A stretch of 64,000 nucleotides of DNA from Paramuribaculum sp. (GTDB lineage Bacteria; Bacteroidota; Bacteroidia; Bacteroidales; Muribaculaceae). How positions within the stretch are numbered: the stretch's first letter is position 1; the number at the start of each line of letters is the position of its first letter. Below are positions 24,581 through 32,900 of the stretch, in pieces. The position numbers and the translations under genes are program-made. The stretch lies in contig JAFLSD010000011.1 in assembly GCA_022511125.1 (NCBI GenBank), forward strand, positions 29,132 through 93,131, read 5' to 3'. The notes under the pieces are model-generated. The model worked only from the letters and a program-made list of their open reading frames with translations. It was not told the origin of the DNA and did no database searches.

Positions 24581-26443
24581 ATGATTGCCGACAAACAGAA
24601 CGATTTACGGCTCTTTCTTCCCACTTCTGTCAAAGAAATGCGCCTGCTGGAATGGGATTATGTCGACGTGGTTCTCTTCTCCGGAGATGCCTACGTAGAC
24701 CATCCTTCCTTCGGCGCGGCTGTGATCGGACGCACTCTCCAGGCTATGGGACTCAAAGTGGCGATAGTTCCACAACCCAATTGGCAGGACGATCTTCGCG
24801 ACTTCAAGAAATTCGGCAAACCTCGACTTTTCTTCGGAGTTTCACCAGGAGCCATGGACTCTATGGTGAACCACTATACGGCTAATCGGCGTCGGCGTAG
24901 CGACGACGCTTACACCCCTGGTGGACGCCACGGAGCGCGCCCTGATTACCCCTCCATCGTCTATACTAAAATTCTCAAAGATTTATATCCGGATGTGCCG
25001 GTAATTTTGGGTGGCATAGAGGCTTCGATGAGGCGCAACTCACATTATGACTATTGGCAGGATCGACTAAGACCGTCAATATTAATGGACTCCCCCGCCG
25101 ACATTCTCATTTATGGAATGGGTGAAAAAACCATTACCGAAATCACACGGCAATTGCTTGAAGGAGAAAATATCCGTCATATAACCTCTGTTCCTCAAAC
25201 TGTAGTCCGCCTCCCACTTGCTTGCCAACCTCTGCCCGATGCGAACAACATCATTCTGAATTCTTTTGAAGAATGTATTAAAAATCCAATTTCTCAAGCA
25301 CGTAATTTCAAACAGATTGAAATACAAAGCAATCGGATGGATGGCGCAATATTATGGCAACCTCACGGCGACTTGACTATAAAGGTCAATCCCATGTTTC
25401 CGCCTCTCTCCACTGACGAAATCGACAGCATCTATGCCCTCCCCTTCACTCGGTTACCTCATCCGCGGTATCGTGGAAAAACTATCCCCGCGTATGAAAT
25501 GATACGTCATTCCGTTACGATGCATCGCGGGTGCTTCGGCGGATGCGCATTCTGCACTATTTCGGCTCATCAAGGAAAGTTCATTTCATCGCGAAGCAAA
25601 GATTCCATCGTCAGTGAAGTCCGACAAATCGCTCGGATGCACGACTTTAAAGGATATATCAGCGATTTGGGAGGCCCCAGCGCCAATATGTATGCCATGC
25701 AGGGCAAAAAAACTGAAGTTTGCCGACAGTGCCTCCGCCCGTCTTGCCTCCATCCTAAAGTTTGTCCCAACCTCAACACTGACCATTCACCTCTGCTGGA
25801 CGTTTACCGTTCCGTTGACGCTCTCCCAGAGGTCAAGAAAGCATTCGTGGGCAGCGGAGTTCGTTATGACCTCTCCATGCATCCTACAGGCAATCCTCAA
25901 GTCGACAGTGCCAACTGCCGTTATAACGAGCAACTCATCGCCCGACATGTTTCAGGTCGATTGAAAGTTGCCCCGGAACACACCTCCGACAAAGTTCTCG
26001 ACATCATGCGTAAGCCATCGTTCGACCAATTTCGCCGGTTCAATCGTCTCTTCGATTCTGTCAACAATAAAAACGGGCTCAACCAGCAACTTATCCCTTA
26101 TTTCATTTCATCTCATCCCGGATGCACGGAAACCGACATGGCCGAACTCGCTGTCGAAACCAAGGCTCTTAATTTCAGGTTGGAACAAGTGCAGGATTTC
26201 ACTCCCACGCCTATGACATTAGCTACAGAAATTTTTTATACCGGCATCCACCCCTACACTGAGGAAAAAATATTCCGAGCGCGCACACCGGAAGAGAAAC
26301 TCGCCCAACGACGGTATTTTTTCTGGTACGATTCGACCTATCGCGCGGAAATAACCCGATCTTTACTCCGTCTGCACCGTTCTGATCTTCTGACGGCTCT
26401 TTTCCCAGCCAAGTCGAAGATGAGAGATACTAAAAAGCATTGA
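24581..26443 (+). CDS. ygiQ: YgiQ family radical SAM protein
   Basis: A 620-aa radical SAM protein of the YgiQ family, of unknown substrate. The iron-sulphur cluster motif is C-FGG-C-AF-C within MHRGCFGGCAFCTIS. The N-terminal part contains the family segment VDVVLFSGDAYVDHPSFG and GGIEASMRRNSHYDYW, the middle the PSANMYAMQGK segment and a second cysteine set (CRQCLRPSCLHPKVC). The C-terminal QDFTPTPMTLATEIFYTG is also conserved. I chose ATG 24581 (MIADKQNDLRLFLP), since the 30 upstream residues of the frame do not look like this family. Confidence 0.93.
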   Translation: MIADKQNDLRLFLPTSVKEMRLLEWDYVDVVLFSGDAYVDHPSFGAAVIGRTLQAMGLKVAIVPQPNWQDDLRDFKKFGKPRLFFGVSPGAMDSMVNHYTANRRRRSDDAYTPGGRHGARPDYPSIVYTKILKDLYPDVPVILGGIEASMRRNSHYDYWQDRLRPSILMDSPADILIYGMGEKTITEITRQLLEGENIRHITSVPQTVVRLPLACQPLPDANNIILNSFEECIKNPISQARNFKQIEIQSNRMDGAILWQPHGDLTIKVNPMFPPLSTDEIDSIYALPFTRLPHPRYRGKTIPAYEMIRHSVTMHRGCFGGCAFCTISAHQGKFISSRSKDSIVSEVRQIARMHDFKGYISDLGGPSANMYAMQGKKTEVCRQCLRPSCLHPKVCPNLNTDHSPLLDVYRSVDALPEVKKAFVGSGVRYDLSMHPTGNPQVDSANCRYNEQLIARHVSGRLKVAPEHTSDKVLDIMRKPSFDQFRRFNRLFDSVNNKNGLNQQLIPYFISSHPGCTETDMAELAVETKALNFRLEQVQDFTPTPMTLATEIFYTGIHPYTEEKIFRARTPEEKLAQRRYFFWYDSTYRAEITRSLLRLHRSDLLTALFPAKSKMRDTKKH

Positions 26444-26555
26444 TCTATTTCTCCTATCAGAGGGCTAACTTAATTAAATCAATCTCACGACTGAACCCTC
26501 ATGTTATAAATATTCAAAAATAAAAAATGATAAATGAATGGTTGGGAAAAATGTT

Positions 26556-26564
26556 TATCTTTGC
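26556..26564 (+). promoter_or_regulatory. -7 box of the S9 peptidase gene
   Basis: TATCTTTGC lies 28 bp before the ATG at 26593, predicting a leader of about 25 nt. A clear -33 TTG is lacking. Confidence 0.6.
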
Positions 26565-26592
26565 AACATAATCAATTATTTAATTACATAGC

Positions 26593-28689
26593 ATGAAAAA
26601 AACAGTTTTTTCAATTATGATTTCATCGCTAATAGCGACTTCCTGCACGTCGCCTGAAAAAGAAGAAGGTAAAATCATAGACAATTCGGATTTCAAGCCG
26701 CAGGATAAGAATTATACAGTGGATGTGCTTGAAGCATTCGGCCGCGTATCAGCTCCGATCATCTCCCCAGACGGTTCAAAAGTTCTCTACGGTGTAAGTT
26801 ACGAAAGCGTGGAAGAGAACAAAAGTAATCTTGATCTTTATGTAATGAACACTGACGGTTCGGAGAATCAAAGAATTACAAAGACTCCGAAATCTGAGAG
26901 CGGTGCCGTATGGATCGAAGGCGGTAAGAAGATTGCTTTTATGTCGCCTGTAGAAGATAAGATGCAGGTGTGGACAATGAATGCTGACGGTTCGGATCGT
27001 AAAGCTGTGAGTAACGTTGAAGGCGGTATAAACGGTTTTCTATTCTCCCCGGACGAAAAGCATGTGGTTCTGATTGGCTCCGTTAAATATACACAGACCG
27101 CTCAGGATATCTATCCGGATCTTCCTTTGGCTACAGGTCGCATAATCGACGACCTGATGTACAAACATTGGGACGAATGGGTTACGGAAATTCCCCATCC
27201 GTTGGTTGCTGAATTCGACGGCAGTGCAATTTCCAATCCTGTAGACATCATGCAGGATGAACCTTTTGAAGCTCCGATGAAACCCTTCGGCGGTATAGAA
27301 TCATTCGCATGGTCTCCCGACGGAACGAAACTAATTTACGTTTCCCGCAAAAAGAGCGGTATGGAATACGCTCTGTCGACAAATTCGGATCTATATCTTT
27401 ATGACCTAACGGCCAAGACTACCACCAATATCACTGAAGGAATGATGGGATATGACACTAATCCTGTTTATTCTTCGGACGGTAAGTATGTAGCATGGCT
27501 CAGCATGGAGCGCGACGGTTATGAATCGGACAAGAACCGCATTTTCATAATGGATTGCGCGACAGGCGAGAGGACTGACTTGACTTCTGACTGGGACTAT
27601 ACGGTGGACGCGATCTCATGGGCTCCCGACTGTAAGTCGATTTATTTCGTAGCGCCTAAGGGTGGTGTGGTACCTGTGTTTAATATCGATATTGCTGATA
27701 AAACCGTGAAGGTAATAGCTGAAGACGTGTGTGATTTCGAAGGGATTGCACCTATGGCAGACGGAGGCGTTCTTGCTTTGCGTCACTCTATAATAAGCCC
27801 CAACGAAATAGTTAAGATTGACAAAGAGGGTAAACTCAGTCAATTAACCAACGTGAACACTGAAATTCTGTCGGCTCTCGTTATGCCTACAGTCGAGAAA
27901 AGAATGGTTCCCACAACCGACGGAAAGGAAATGACAACCTGGGTGGTTTATCCTCCAAATTTTGATCCGTCGAAAAAATATCCGGCTCTTCTATATTGTC
28001 AGGGTGGCCCTCAATCAGCAGTTAGCCAATTTTTTAGTTATCGCTGGAATCTCGCATTGATGGCTGCACACGGATATATCGTAATAGCGCCCAACCGTAG
28101 AGGACTTCCCGGTTTCGGTACGGAATGGAACGAGCAGATTTCCAAAGACTATGGCGGTCAAAATATGAAAGATTACTTAAGTGCGGTAGACGATATGAAA
28201 AAAGAAGCTTATGTCGATGCTGATCATATCGGTGCAGTAGGAGCAAGCTACGGTGGTTTCTCAGTCTACTGGCTTGCCGGAAATCATGAAGGCCGTTTCG
28301 CTGCGTTTATAGCACATGCCGGAATCTTCAATACCGATGCCCAATATCTGGAGACTGAAGAAATGTGGTTTGCCAACTGGGACCTCGGAGGTCCGTTCTG
28401 GGAAAAAGACAATGCAGCCGCTCAACGGTCTTTTGCCAACTCTCCGCATCGTTTCGTCGACAAATGGGATACCCCGATATTGGTAACGCATGGGGAATAT
28501 GATTTCCGCATCCTTGCCTCACAGGGACAGATGGCCTTTAACGCGGCCAAACTCAGAGGCATACCTGCCGAAATGCTTATTTTCCCGGACGAAAACCACT
28601 GGATTCTGAAGCCTCAGAACGCAGTCCTGTGGCAAAGAGTTTTCTTCCGCTGGCTTGACAAATGGCTGATGCCTCAAGAAGAAAAATAA
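26593..28689 (+). CDS. S9 family serine peptidase, probable lipoprotein
   Basis: A 698-aa peptidase of the prolyl oligopeptidase family. The N-terminus (MKKTVFSIMISSLIATSC) is a lipoprotein signal with Cys as the likely lipidated residue. The first half is a beta-propeller with TolB-like repeats (SPDGSKVLYG, NTDGSENQRIT, NADGSDRKAVS). The C-terminal hydrolase domain has the catalytic Ser552 in GASYGGF, Asp637 in GEYDF and His669 in DENHW. It probably trims peptides at the periplasmic or outer surface. It is transcribed alone, from its own -7 box to the terminator at 28712. Confidence 0.9.
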   Translation: MKKTVFSIMISSLIATSCTSPEKEEGKIIDNSDFKPQDKNYTVDVLEAFGRVSAPIISPDGSKVLYGVSYESVEENKSNLDLYVMNTDGSENQRITKTPKSESGAVWIEGGKKIAFMSPVEDKMQVWTMNADGSDRKAVSNVEGGINGFLFSPDEKHVVLIGSVKYTQTAQDIYPDLPLATGRIIDDLMYKHWDEWVTEIPHPLVAEFDGSAISNPVDIMQDEPFEAPMKPFGGIESFAWSPDGTKLIYVSRKKSGMEYALSTNSDLYLYDLTAKTTTNITEGMMGYDTNPVYSSDGKYVAWLSMERDGYESDKNRIFIMDCATGERTDLTSDWDYTVDAISWAPDCKSIYFVAPKGGVVPVFNIDIADKTVKVIAEDVCDFEGIAPMADGGVLALRHSIISPNEIVKIDKEGKLSQLTNVNTEILSALVMPTVEKRMVPTTDGKEMTTWVVYPPNFDPSKKYPALLYCQGGPQSAVSQFFSYRWNLALMAAHGYIVIAPNRRGLPGFGTEWNEQISKDYGGQNMKDYLSAVDDMKKEAYVDADHIGAVGASYGGFSVYWLAGNHEGRFAAFIAHAGIFNTDAQYLETEEMWFANWDLGGPFWEKDNAAAQRSFANSPHRFVDKWDTPILVTHGEYDFRILASQGQMAFNAAKLRGIPAEMLIFPDENHWILKPQNAVLWQRVFFRWLDKWLMPQEEK

Positions 28690-28711
28690 GACCGATTTTT
28701 CAGATAATATC

Positions 28712-28751
28712 ATTGAAGGAGACTTAAATATTAGGTCTCCTTCAATCTTTT
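28712..28751 (+). terminator. Rho-independent terminator after the S9 peptidase
   Basis: A perfect 12-bp stem ATTGAAGGAGAC (28712-28723) and GTCTCCTTCAAT (28735-28746) encloses an 11-nt loop and is followed by a short T-rich run. It ends the peptidase transcript 22 bp after its stop. Confidence 0.85.
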
Positions 28752-28789
28752 CTATCCCTTGGATTGTTTAAAAAGAAAACTCGAGGAGG

Positions 28790-29758
28790 ATGAACAACCG
28801 TATTTTCAAGGTTACATTGTGGCTATCGATTCTTTTATTGTTTGGAATCGATAAATTATCAGCTCAATCAATCGAAAAAATACCTTACGGAGACTTCAAT
28901 AATTGGCTTAAAAGAACAATACGTGAGTCGGTCGTTATAGGAGGACATAACCGGATATTATACGAAGTAGGTCCTGAAACAGTGATTGCCGATAACCTCC
29001 CCTATTGCAAAATAGGAGACTCACCCTGGGCAACGAGCAATGTATACGCGAAAATATCAGGGGTTACTAAAGCGTCCAACACTGTTTTCCCTCATTTCCG
29101 AGAAGAAGGTGATATATGCGCCAAGCTGTGCACCAAAATGGAAAAGGTAAAAGTTTTGGGAACTGTTAATATCGAATATCTCGTCGCAGGATCACTATTT
29201 TTAGGTGAAGTAGTCGAACCCATCACGGACATCAACCATCCTAATTCACACATAAATATGGGGATTAAATATGATCGGCGGCCAACATTCCTGAACTTGG
29301 ATTATATGCTGGAAGTTCCGTTTAAAACGGCAAAAATCAAAGCTACCGGTTTTGCAAAAAATAACGGTGAATCCGACAATAATAACGCTAAAATCTACGT
29401 TCTTCTTCAGAAGAGATGGGAAGATGCAGAAGGTAATATCCACGCGTCGAGAGTAGGAACCGGTGGGGAATTACTAACAAATTACACCAATTGGAAAAAC
29501 GGGCATAAAATTGAAATAAAATATGGCGATCAATCGGAGAACGAAGCTTTGTCTTGGCTGGGATTAAAGAAAGGCGATGATGCATTTTACGCTTTTAATT
29601 CAAAGGGAGAGTTAGTTAAAATCCATGAGGATGAATGGGCTTCAGCAGATGAAATTCCCACCCACTTGATTTTAGTAATACGGTCGAGCTGTGAAAATCC
29701 TGAGGAAGCTGATGATGGAACGGCTCTTTACGTAGACAACATAGCCTTAGAATATTAA
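28790..29758 (+). CDS. Secreted PCMD domain-containing protein
   Basis: An exported protein of 322 aa with a PCMD (putative carbohydrate metabolism) domain, common in gut Bacteroidales. The signal peptide is LWLSILLLFGIDKLSAQ. The N-terminal part has NWLKRTIRESVVIGGHNR and the conserved segment SPWATSNVYAKI; the C-terminal half is a jelly-roll with VLLQKRWED and ends ALYVDNIALEY. The function of the domain is unknown; it often accompanies surface carbohydrate-binding lipoproteins. No SusC/SusD genes are adjacent here. It converges with the U32 gene. Confidence 0.8.
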   Translation: MNNRIFKVTLWLSILLLFGIDKLSAQSIEKIPYGDFNNWLKRTIRESVVIGGHNRILYEVGPETVIADNLPYCKIGDSPWATSNVYAKISGVTKASNTVFPHFREEGDICAKLCTKMEKVKVLGTVNIEYLVAGSLFLGEVVEPITDINHPNSHINMGIKYDRRPTFLNLDYMLEVPFKTAKIKATGFAKNNGESDNNNAKIYVLLQKRWEDAEGNIHASRVGTGGELLTNYTNWKNGHKIEIKYGDQSENEALSWLGLKKGDDAFYAFNSKGELVKIHEDEWASADEIPTHLILVIRSSCENPEEADDGTALYVDNIALEY

Positions 29759-29847
29759 TAGCCTTATTTTAAGGATACTAAATCACCGTTATAAATCGGT
29801 CATCGCCTGATAAAAAATGTTTTTGTAAAATCTTGTGGGGAGTGTAA

Positions 29848-31095
29848 TTACACAGTATTTTTGGGAATCCATACATAGAGTTTGTCTGAAGGACGGATTT
29901 TGCCCGGTACCGGTATTGAAAAAGCGTCACCTTTGCGAGCAGTTTGGACGGCCTTTAGATCAACGCGAATCTCGGATACTATAAATATCAGAGCTCCGGT
30001 AGTTGGTCCTGTTACAACAACCTCATCGCCGACATTCAATTCCCCTGCTTCCATCAGAAATTCTGCCACGCCAAGTTTCGGAAAATATTTTACTCCTTTA
30101 GCAGCATATTTTTTCACTCTGGTTGCTGACGAGCCATATTTTCCCGACCATTCACCGAGTCGCTGACCCAGATAATAACCGTTCCAGAAGCCACGGTTGA
30201 ACACTTTTTTTAGGTCTTCTTCCAAACTATCAACCAATTCCTTGCCAAACGAGCCGTCACAGACTGCCTTCAGAGCCAAATCGTAAGCTTTTACAGTCGA
30301 CAAAACATATTCCGGTCCCCTTGCGCGTCCTTCAATTTTAAAAACAGTCACACCGGCATCAATCATTCGATCCAGAAAGTGGATGGTTTTCAAATCTTTC
30401 GGAGACATAATATATTTATTCTCCACATGAAGTTCATCGCCTGTTTCAAGATCTGTCACGCTATAACCTCTCCGGCAGATCTGAGTGCAAGCTCCCCTAT
30501 TTGCCGAAGCATTCATTTCATGTAGACTCAGATAACATTTACCGCTGACAGCCATACATAAAGCGCCATGACAAAACATCTCTATGCGAACCGGTTTCCC
30601 CGAGGGTCCGCAAATATTTTCATCTATTATTCTCCGATGGATAGCAGCAACCTGTTCGAGTGAGAGTTCCCGAGCAAGCACACAGACATCAGCCCACTGC
30701 GAATAGAACTTAAGAGCTTCAAAATTTGAAATGTTAGCTTGAGTGGATATATGGACTTCCACTCCCCTCTCACGTGCAAACTGAATCGCTGCGATATCCG
30801 ATGCTATCACAGCAGAGACTCCAGCTTGAGCAGCCGCATCAATGACTATTCGCAACGTTTCGAAATCAGAATCATAAATGATGGTGTTTACCGTTAGATA
30901 TGTTTTAACTTGCTTATGAGTACAGATACCGACTATTTCACGCAGATCGTCTATCCCGAAATTGGATGATGAACGCGAACGCATATTCAGCCCTTCCACA
31001 CCGAAATAGACAGCATCGGCTCCTGCCGATATGGCGGCACTTAACGATTCATAGCTGCCGACGGGCGCCATTATCTCAAAATCATTTCTATTCAT
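29848..31095 (-). CDS. U32 peptidase-family protein (TrhP/RlhA-like)
   Basis: A 415-aa protein of the U32 family. Bacterial members such as TrhP and RlhA hydroxylate RNA (tRNA or 23S rRNA) instead of acting as proteases. The N-terminus shows MAPVGSYESLSAAISAGADAVY, then STQANISNFEAL and the cysteine region EMFCHGALCMAVSGKCYLS and NRGACTQICRR, which binds the iron-sulphur cluster. KIEGRARGPEYV is a further conserved stretch. The family is clear; which RNA is modified is not. A consensus -7 box sits 4 nt before the ATG, predicting a leaderless mRNA. Confidence 0.85.
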   Translation of the reverse strand: MNRNDFEIMAPVGSYESLSAAISAGADAVYFGVEGLNMRSRSSSNFGIDDLREIVGICTHKQVKTYLTVNTIIYDSDFETLRIVIDAAAQAGVSAVIASDIAAIQFARERGVEVHISTQANISNFEALKFYSQWADVCVLARELSLEQVAAIHRRIIDENICGPSGKPVRIEMFCHGALCMAVSGKCYLSLHEMNASANRGACTQICRRGYSVTDLETGDELHVENKYIMSPKDLKTIHFLDRMIDAGVTVFKIEGRARGPEYVLSTVKAYDLALKAVCDGSFGKELVDSLEEDLKKVFNRGFWNGYYLGQRLGEWSGKYGSSATRVKKYAAKGVKYFPKLGVAEFLMEAGELNVGDEVVVTGPTTGALIFIVSEIRVDLKAVQTARKGDAFSIPVPGKIRPSDKLYVWIPKNTV

Positions 31096-31099
31096 GACT

Positions 31100-31108
31100 G
31101 CAAAGGTA
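31100..31108 (-). promoter_or_regulatory. -7 box 4 nt from the U32 gene start
   Basis: On the minus strand TACCTTTGC is followed by AGTC and then ATG at 31095, so transcription would begin at or within about 3 nt of the codon. Confidence 0.6.
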
Positions 31109-31200
31109 GCAAAAAAACAAACAGAAGTATGTCTTGAGAAAATTAAATAAGTTTCTTTAAATTGCGTGCTGAAATCGCAGGAGTTAAGAAAAAAATTGAT

Positions 31201-31209
31201 TAATTTTGC
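31201..31209 (+). promoter_or_regulatory. -7 box of the hexosaminidase operon
   Basis: TAATTTTGC lies 21 bp before ATG 31231. It is the only promoter candidate seen for the following seven tightly packed genes. Confidence 0.55.
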
Positions 31210-31230
31210 GGTAAATAGACCTATACTATC

Positions 31231-32898
31231 ATGAAACTAAAATCAATCCTACTTATTTTAGCGGCGGCAAGCTTTATGACTTGTCCGACCCAGGCTTCGA
31301 AGCCTATTATTCCCCAGCCTCGCGAACTGAATCAGACCACCGGAAATTTCATGTTTCCTAATCTGACGACCTACAGCGTCACCACTACTAAAGGCGACAG
31401 CATAGACAAGGTAGTAGATATCGTCGGTCCTCATATTGAGAAGGCAGCCGGCATCACTCTCGCCAAAGCTAAAGCCGGAGAAAAAGGAACAATTAATTTT
31501 AATGAAAACAAGTCATTACCTTCAGAAGGATATAAACTTAACGTCTATCCCACAAATATAGAAATCGAGGCTGCAGACGCTGCCGGCTTCTATTACGGGT
31601 TGCAGACTCTGAGAATGTTGTTGCCCTTTACGACTTCGAGCAGTCCGGTTGAGATTGAGTGTGTAGAAATCGAAGATTCGCCACGATTCGGTTGGCGCGG
31701 ATTTATGCTCGACGAAGGAAGACACTTTTTTGGTAAAGATGAGGTGAAAAAGATTTTAGACCTCATGTCGCTCTACAAAATGAACCGTTTCCACTGGCAC
31801 CTCACCGAAGATCAGGGATGGCGTCTCGAAATCAAAAAATATCCGAAACTCACGGAGGTAGGAGCAAATAGAAAAAGCACTTCGCTCGGATGGAGAAACA
31901 ACCTCACCACCGACACATTCCCTTACGGAGGATACTACTCGCACGCCGACATCAAGGAAATCGTGGATTATGCAAAAGACCGTTTCATCGAAATCGTTCC
32001 AGAAATCGACATCCCTGGACATACTCAGGCTGCCGTGGCCGCTTATCCCGAATTCCTCGCTTGCGACCCTGAAAATCCACATGAAGTATGGCTCAGGCAA
32101 GGAGTTTCAACCGATGTGATGAACGTAGCTAATCCTCAGGCCGTTCAAATGTCAAAGGATATCATCGACGAGCTCATCGAGCTCTTCCCGTTCGGATACA
32201 TCCACCTCGGAGGCGACGAATGCCCGACCGTCAAATGGGAACAAAACGCCGAATGTAAGACTCTTTTAGCTTCTTTAGGTTCAGATAATTACAGAGATCT
32301 TCAGCTTAATTTCTATAAAGAACTTGTCAATCATATCTCTACTAAACCAAAAGACCAACAGAGAAAGTTGATTTTCTGGAACGAGGTACTTCACGGGAAC
32401 ACAGATCTGATACCAAACAGTGAGGATATAACGGTGATGGCATGGGTTGGCGCAGACAAGGCTGCTTTAGATGCCGCAAACCGCGGAATGAAGACTATTC
32501 TAACTCCACAAATTCCTTATTATATCAACAGAAAGCAGTCTCCTTCAGTAAACGAGCCGGTTTCGCAAGGTTGGGGCAAGGAGAGCTTAGATACCGTTTA
32601 CGGATATGACCCGCTGAAAAACGTTCCGGCTGAACTTGCAGACAAATATATGGGTGTTCAAGCTAATTTCTGGAGCGAATACGTGATCACTCCCGAATTT
32701 TTGGAATATCTGATGTTGCCTCGTCTTGTGGCAGTAGCGGAAGCAGGTTGGACACCACAGTCAAAGAGATCTTATCCGGATTTCCGCGAAAGAGTCAGAG
32801 CTCATAAGACGCTTTTTGACAACGAAGGATGGAACTACGGCAAACACGAATTCCAAAACGAAACCATCGACCCGATCACTAATCCGTTCATTGACTGA
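31231..32898 (+). CDS. Beta-N-acetylhexosaminidase (GH20), secreted
   Basis: A 555-aa exo-enzyme that removes terminal GlcNAc or GalNAc, useful on mucin or chitin fragments. After the signal peptide (SILLILAAASFMTCPTQA) comes a GH20b N-domain (SKPIIPQPRELNQ), then the barrel with WRGFMLDEGRHFFG, FHWHLTEDQGWRLEI and the catalytic pair Asp329-Glu330 in HLGGDECPT. The last part includes VQANFWSEYV and PRLVAVAEAGW. The Cys in TCPTQA does not make a good lipobox. It is the first gene of a seven-gene operon; the next start is 2 bp after its stop. Confidence 0.93.
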   Translation: MKLKSILLILAAASFMTCPTQASKPIIPQPRELNQTTGNFMFPNLTTYSVTTTKGDSIDKVVDIVGPHIEKAAGITLAKAKAGEKGTINFNENKSLPSEGYKLNVYPTNIEIEAADAAGFYYGLQTLRMLLPFTTSSSPVEIECVEIEDSPRFGWRGFMLDEGRHFFGKDEVKKILDLMSLYKMNRFHWHLTEDQGWRLEIKKYPKLTEVGANRKSTSLGWRNNLTTDTFPYGGYYSHADIKEIVDYAKDRFIEIVPEIDIPGHTQAAVAAYPEFLACDPENPHEVWLRQGVSTDVMNVANPQAVQMSKDIIDELIELFPFGYIHLGGDECPTVKWEQNAECKTLLASLGSDNYRDLQLNFYKELVNHISTKPKDQQRKLIFWNEVLHGNTDLIPNSEDITVMAWVGADKAALDAANRGMKTILTPQIPYYINRKQSPSVNEPVSQGWGKESLDTVYGYDPLKNVPAELADKYMGVQANFWSEYVITPEFLEYLMLPRLVAVAEAGWTPQSKRSYPDFRERVRAHKTLFDNEGWNYGKHEFQNETIDPITNPFID

Positions 32899-32900
32899 CG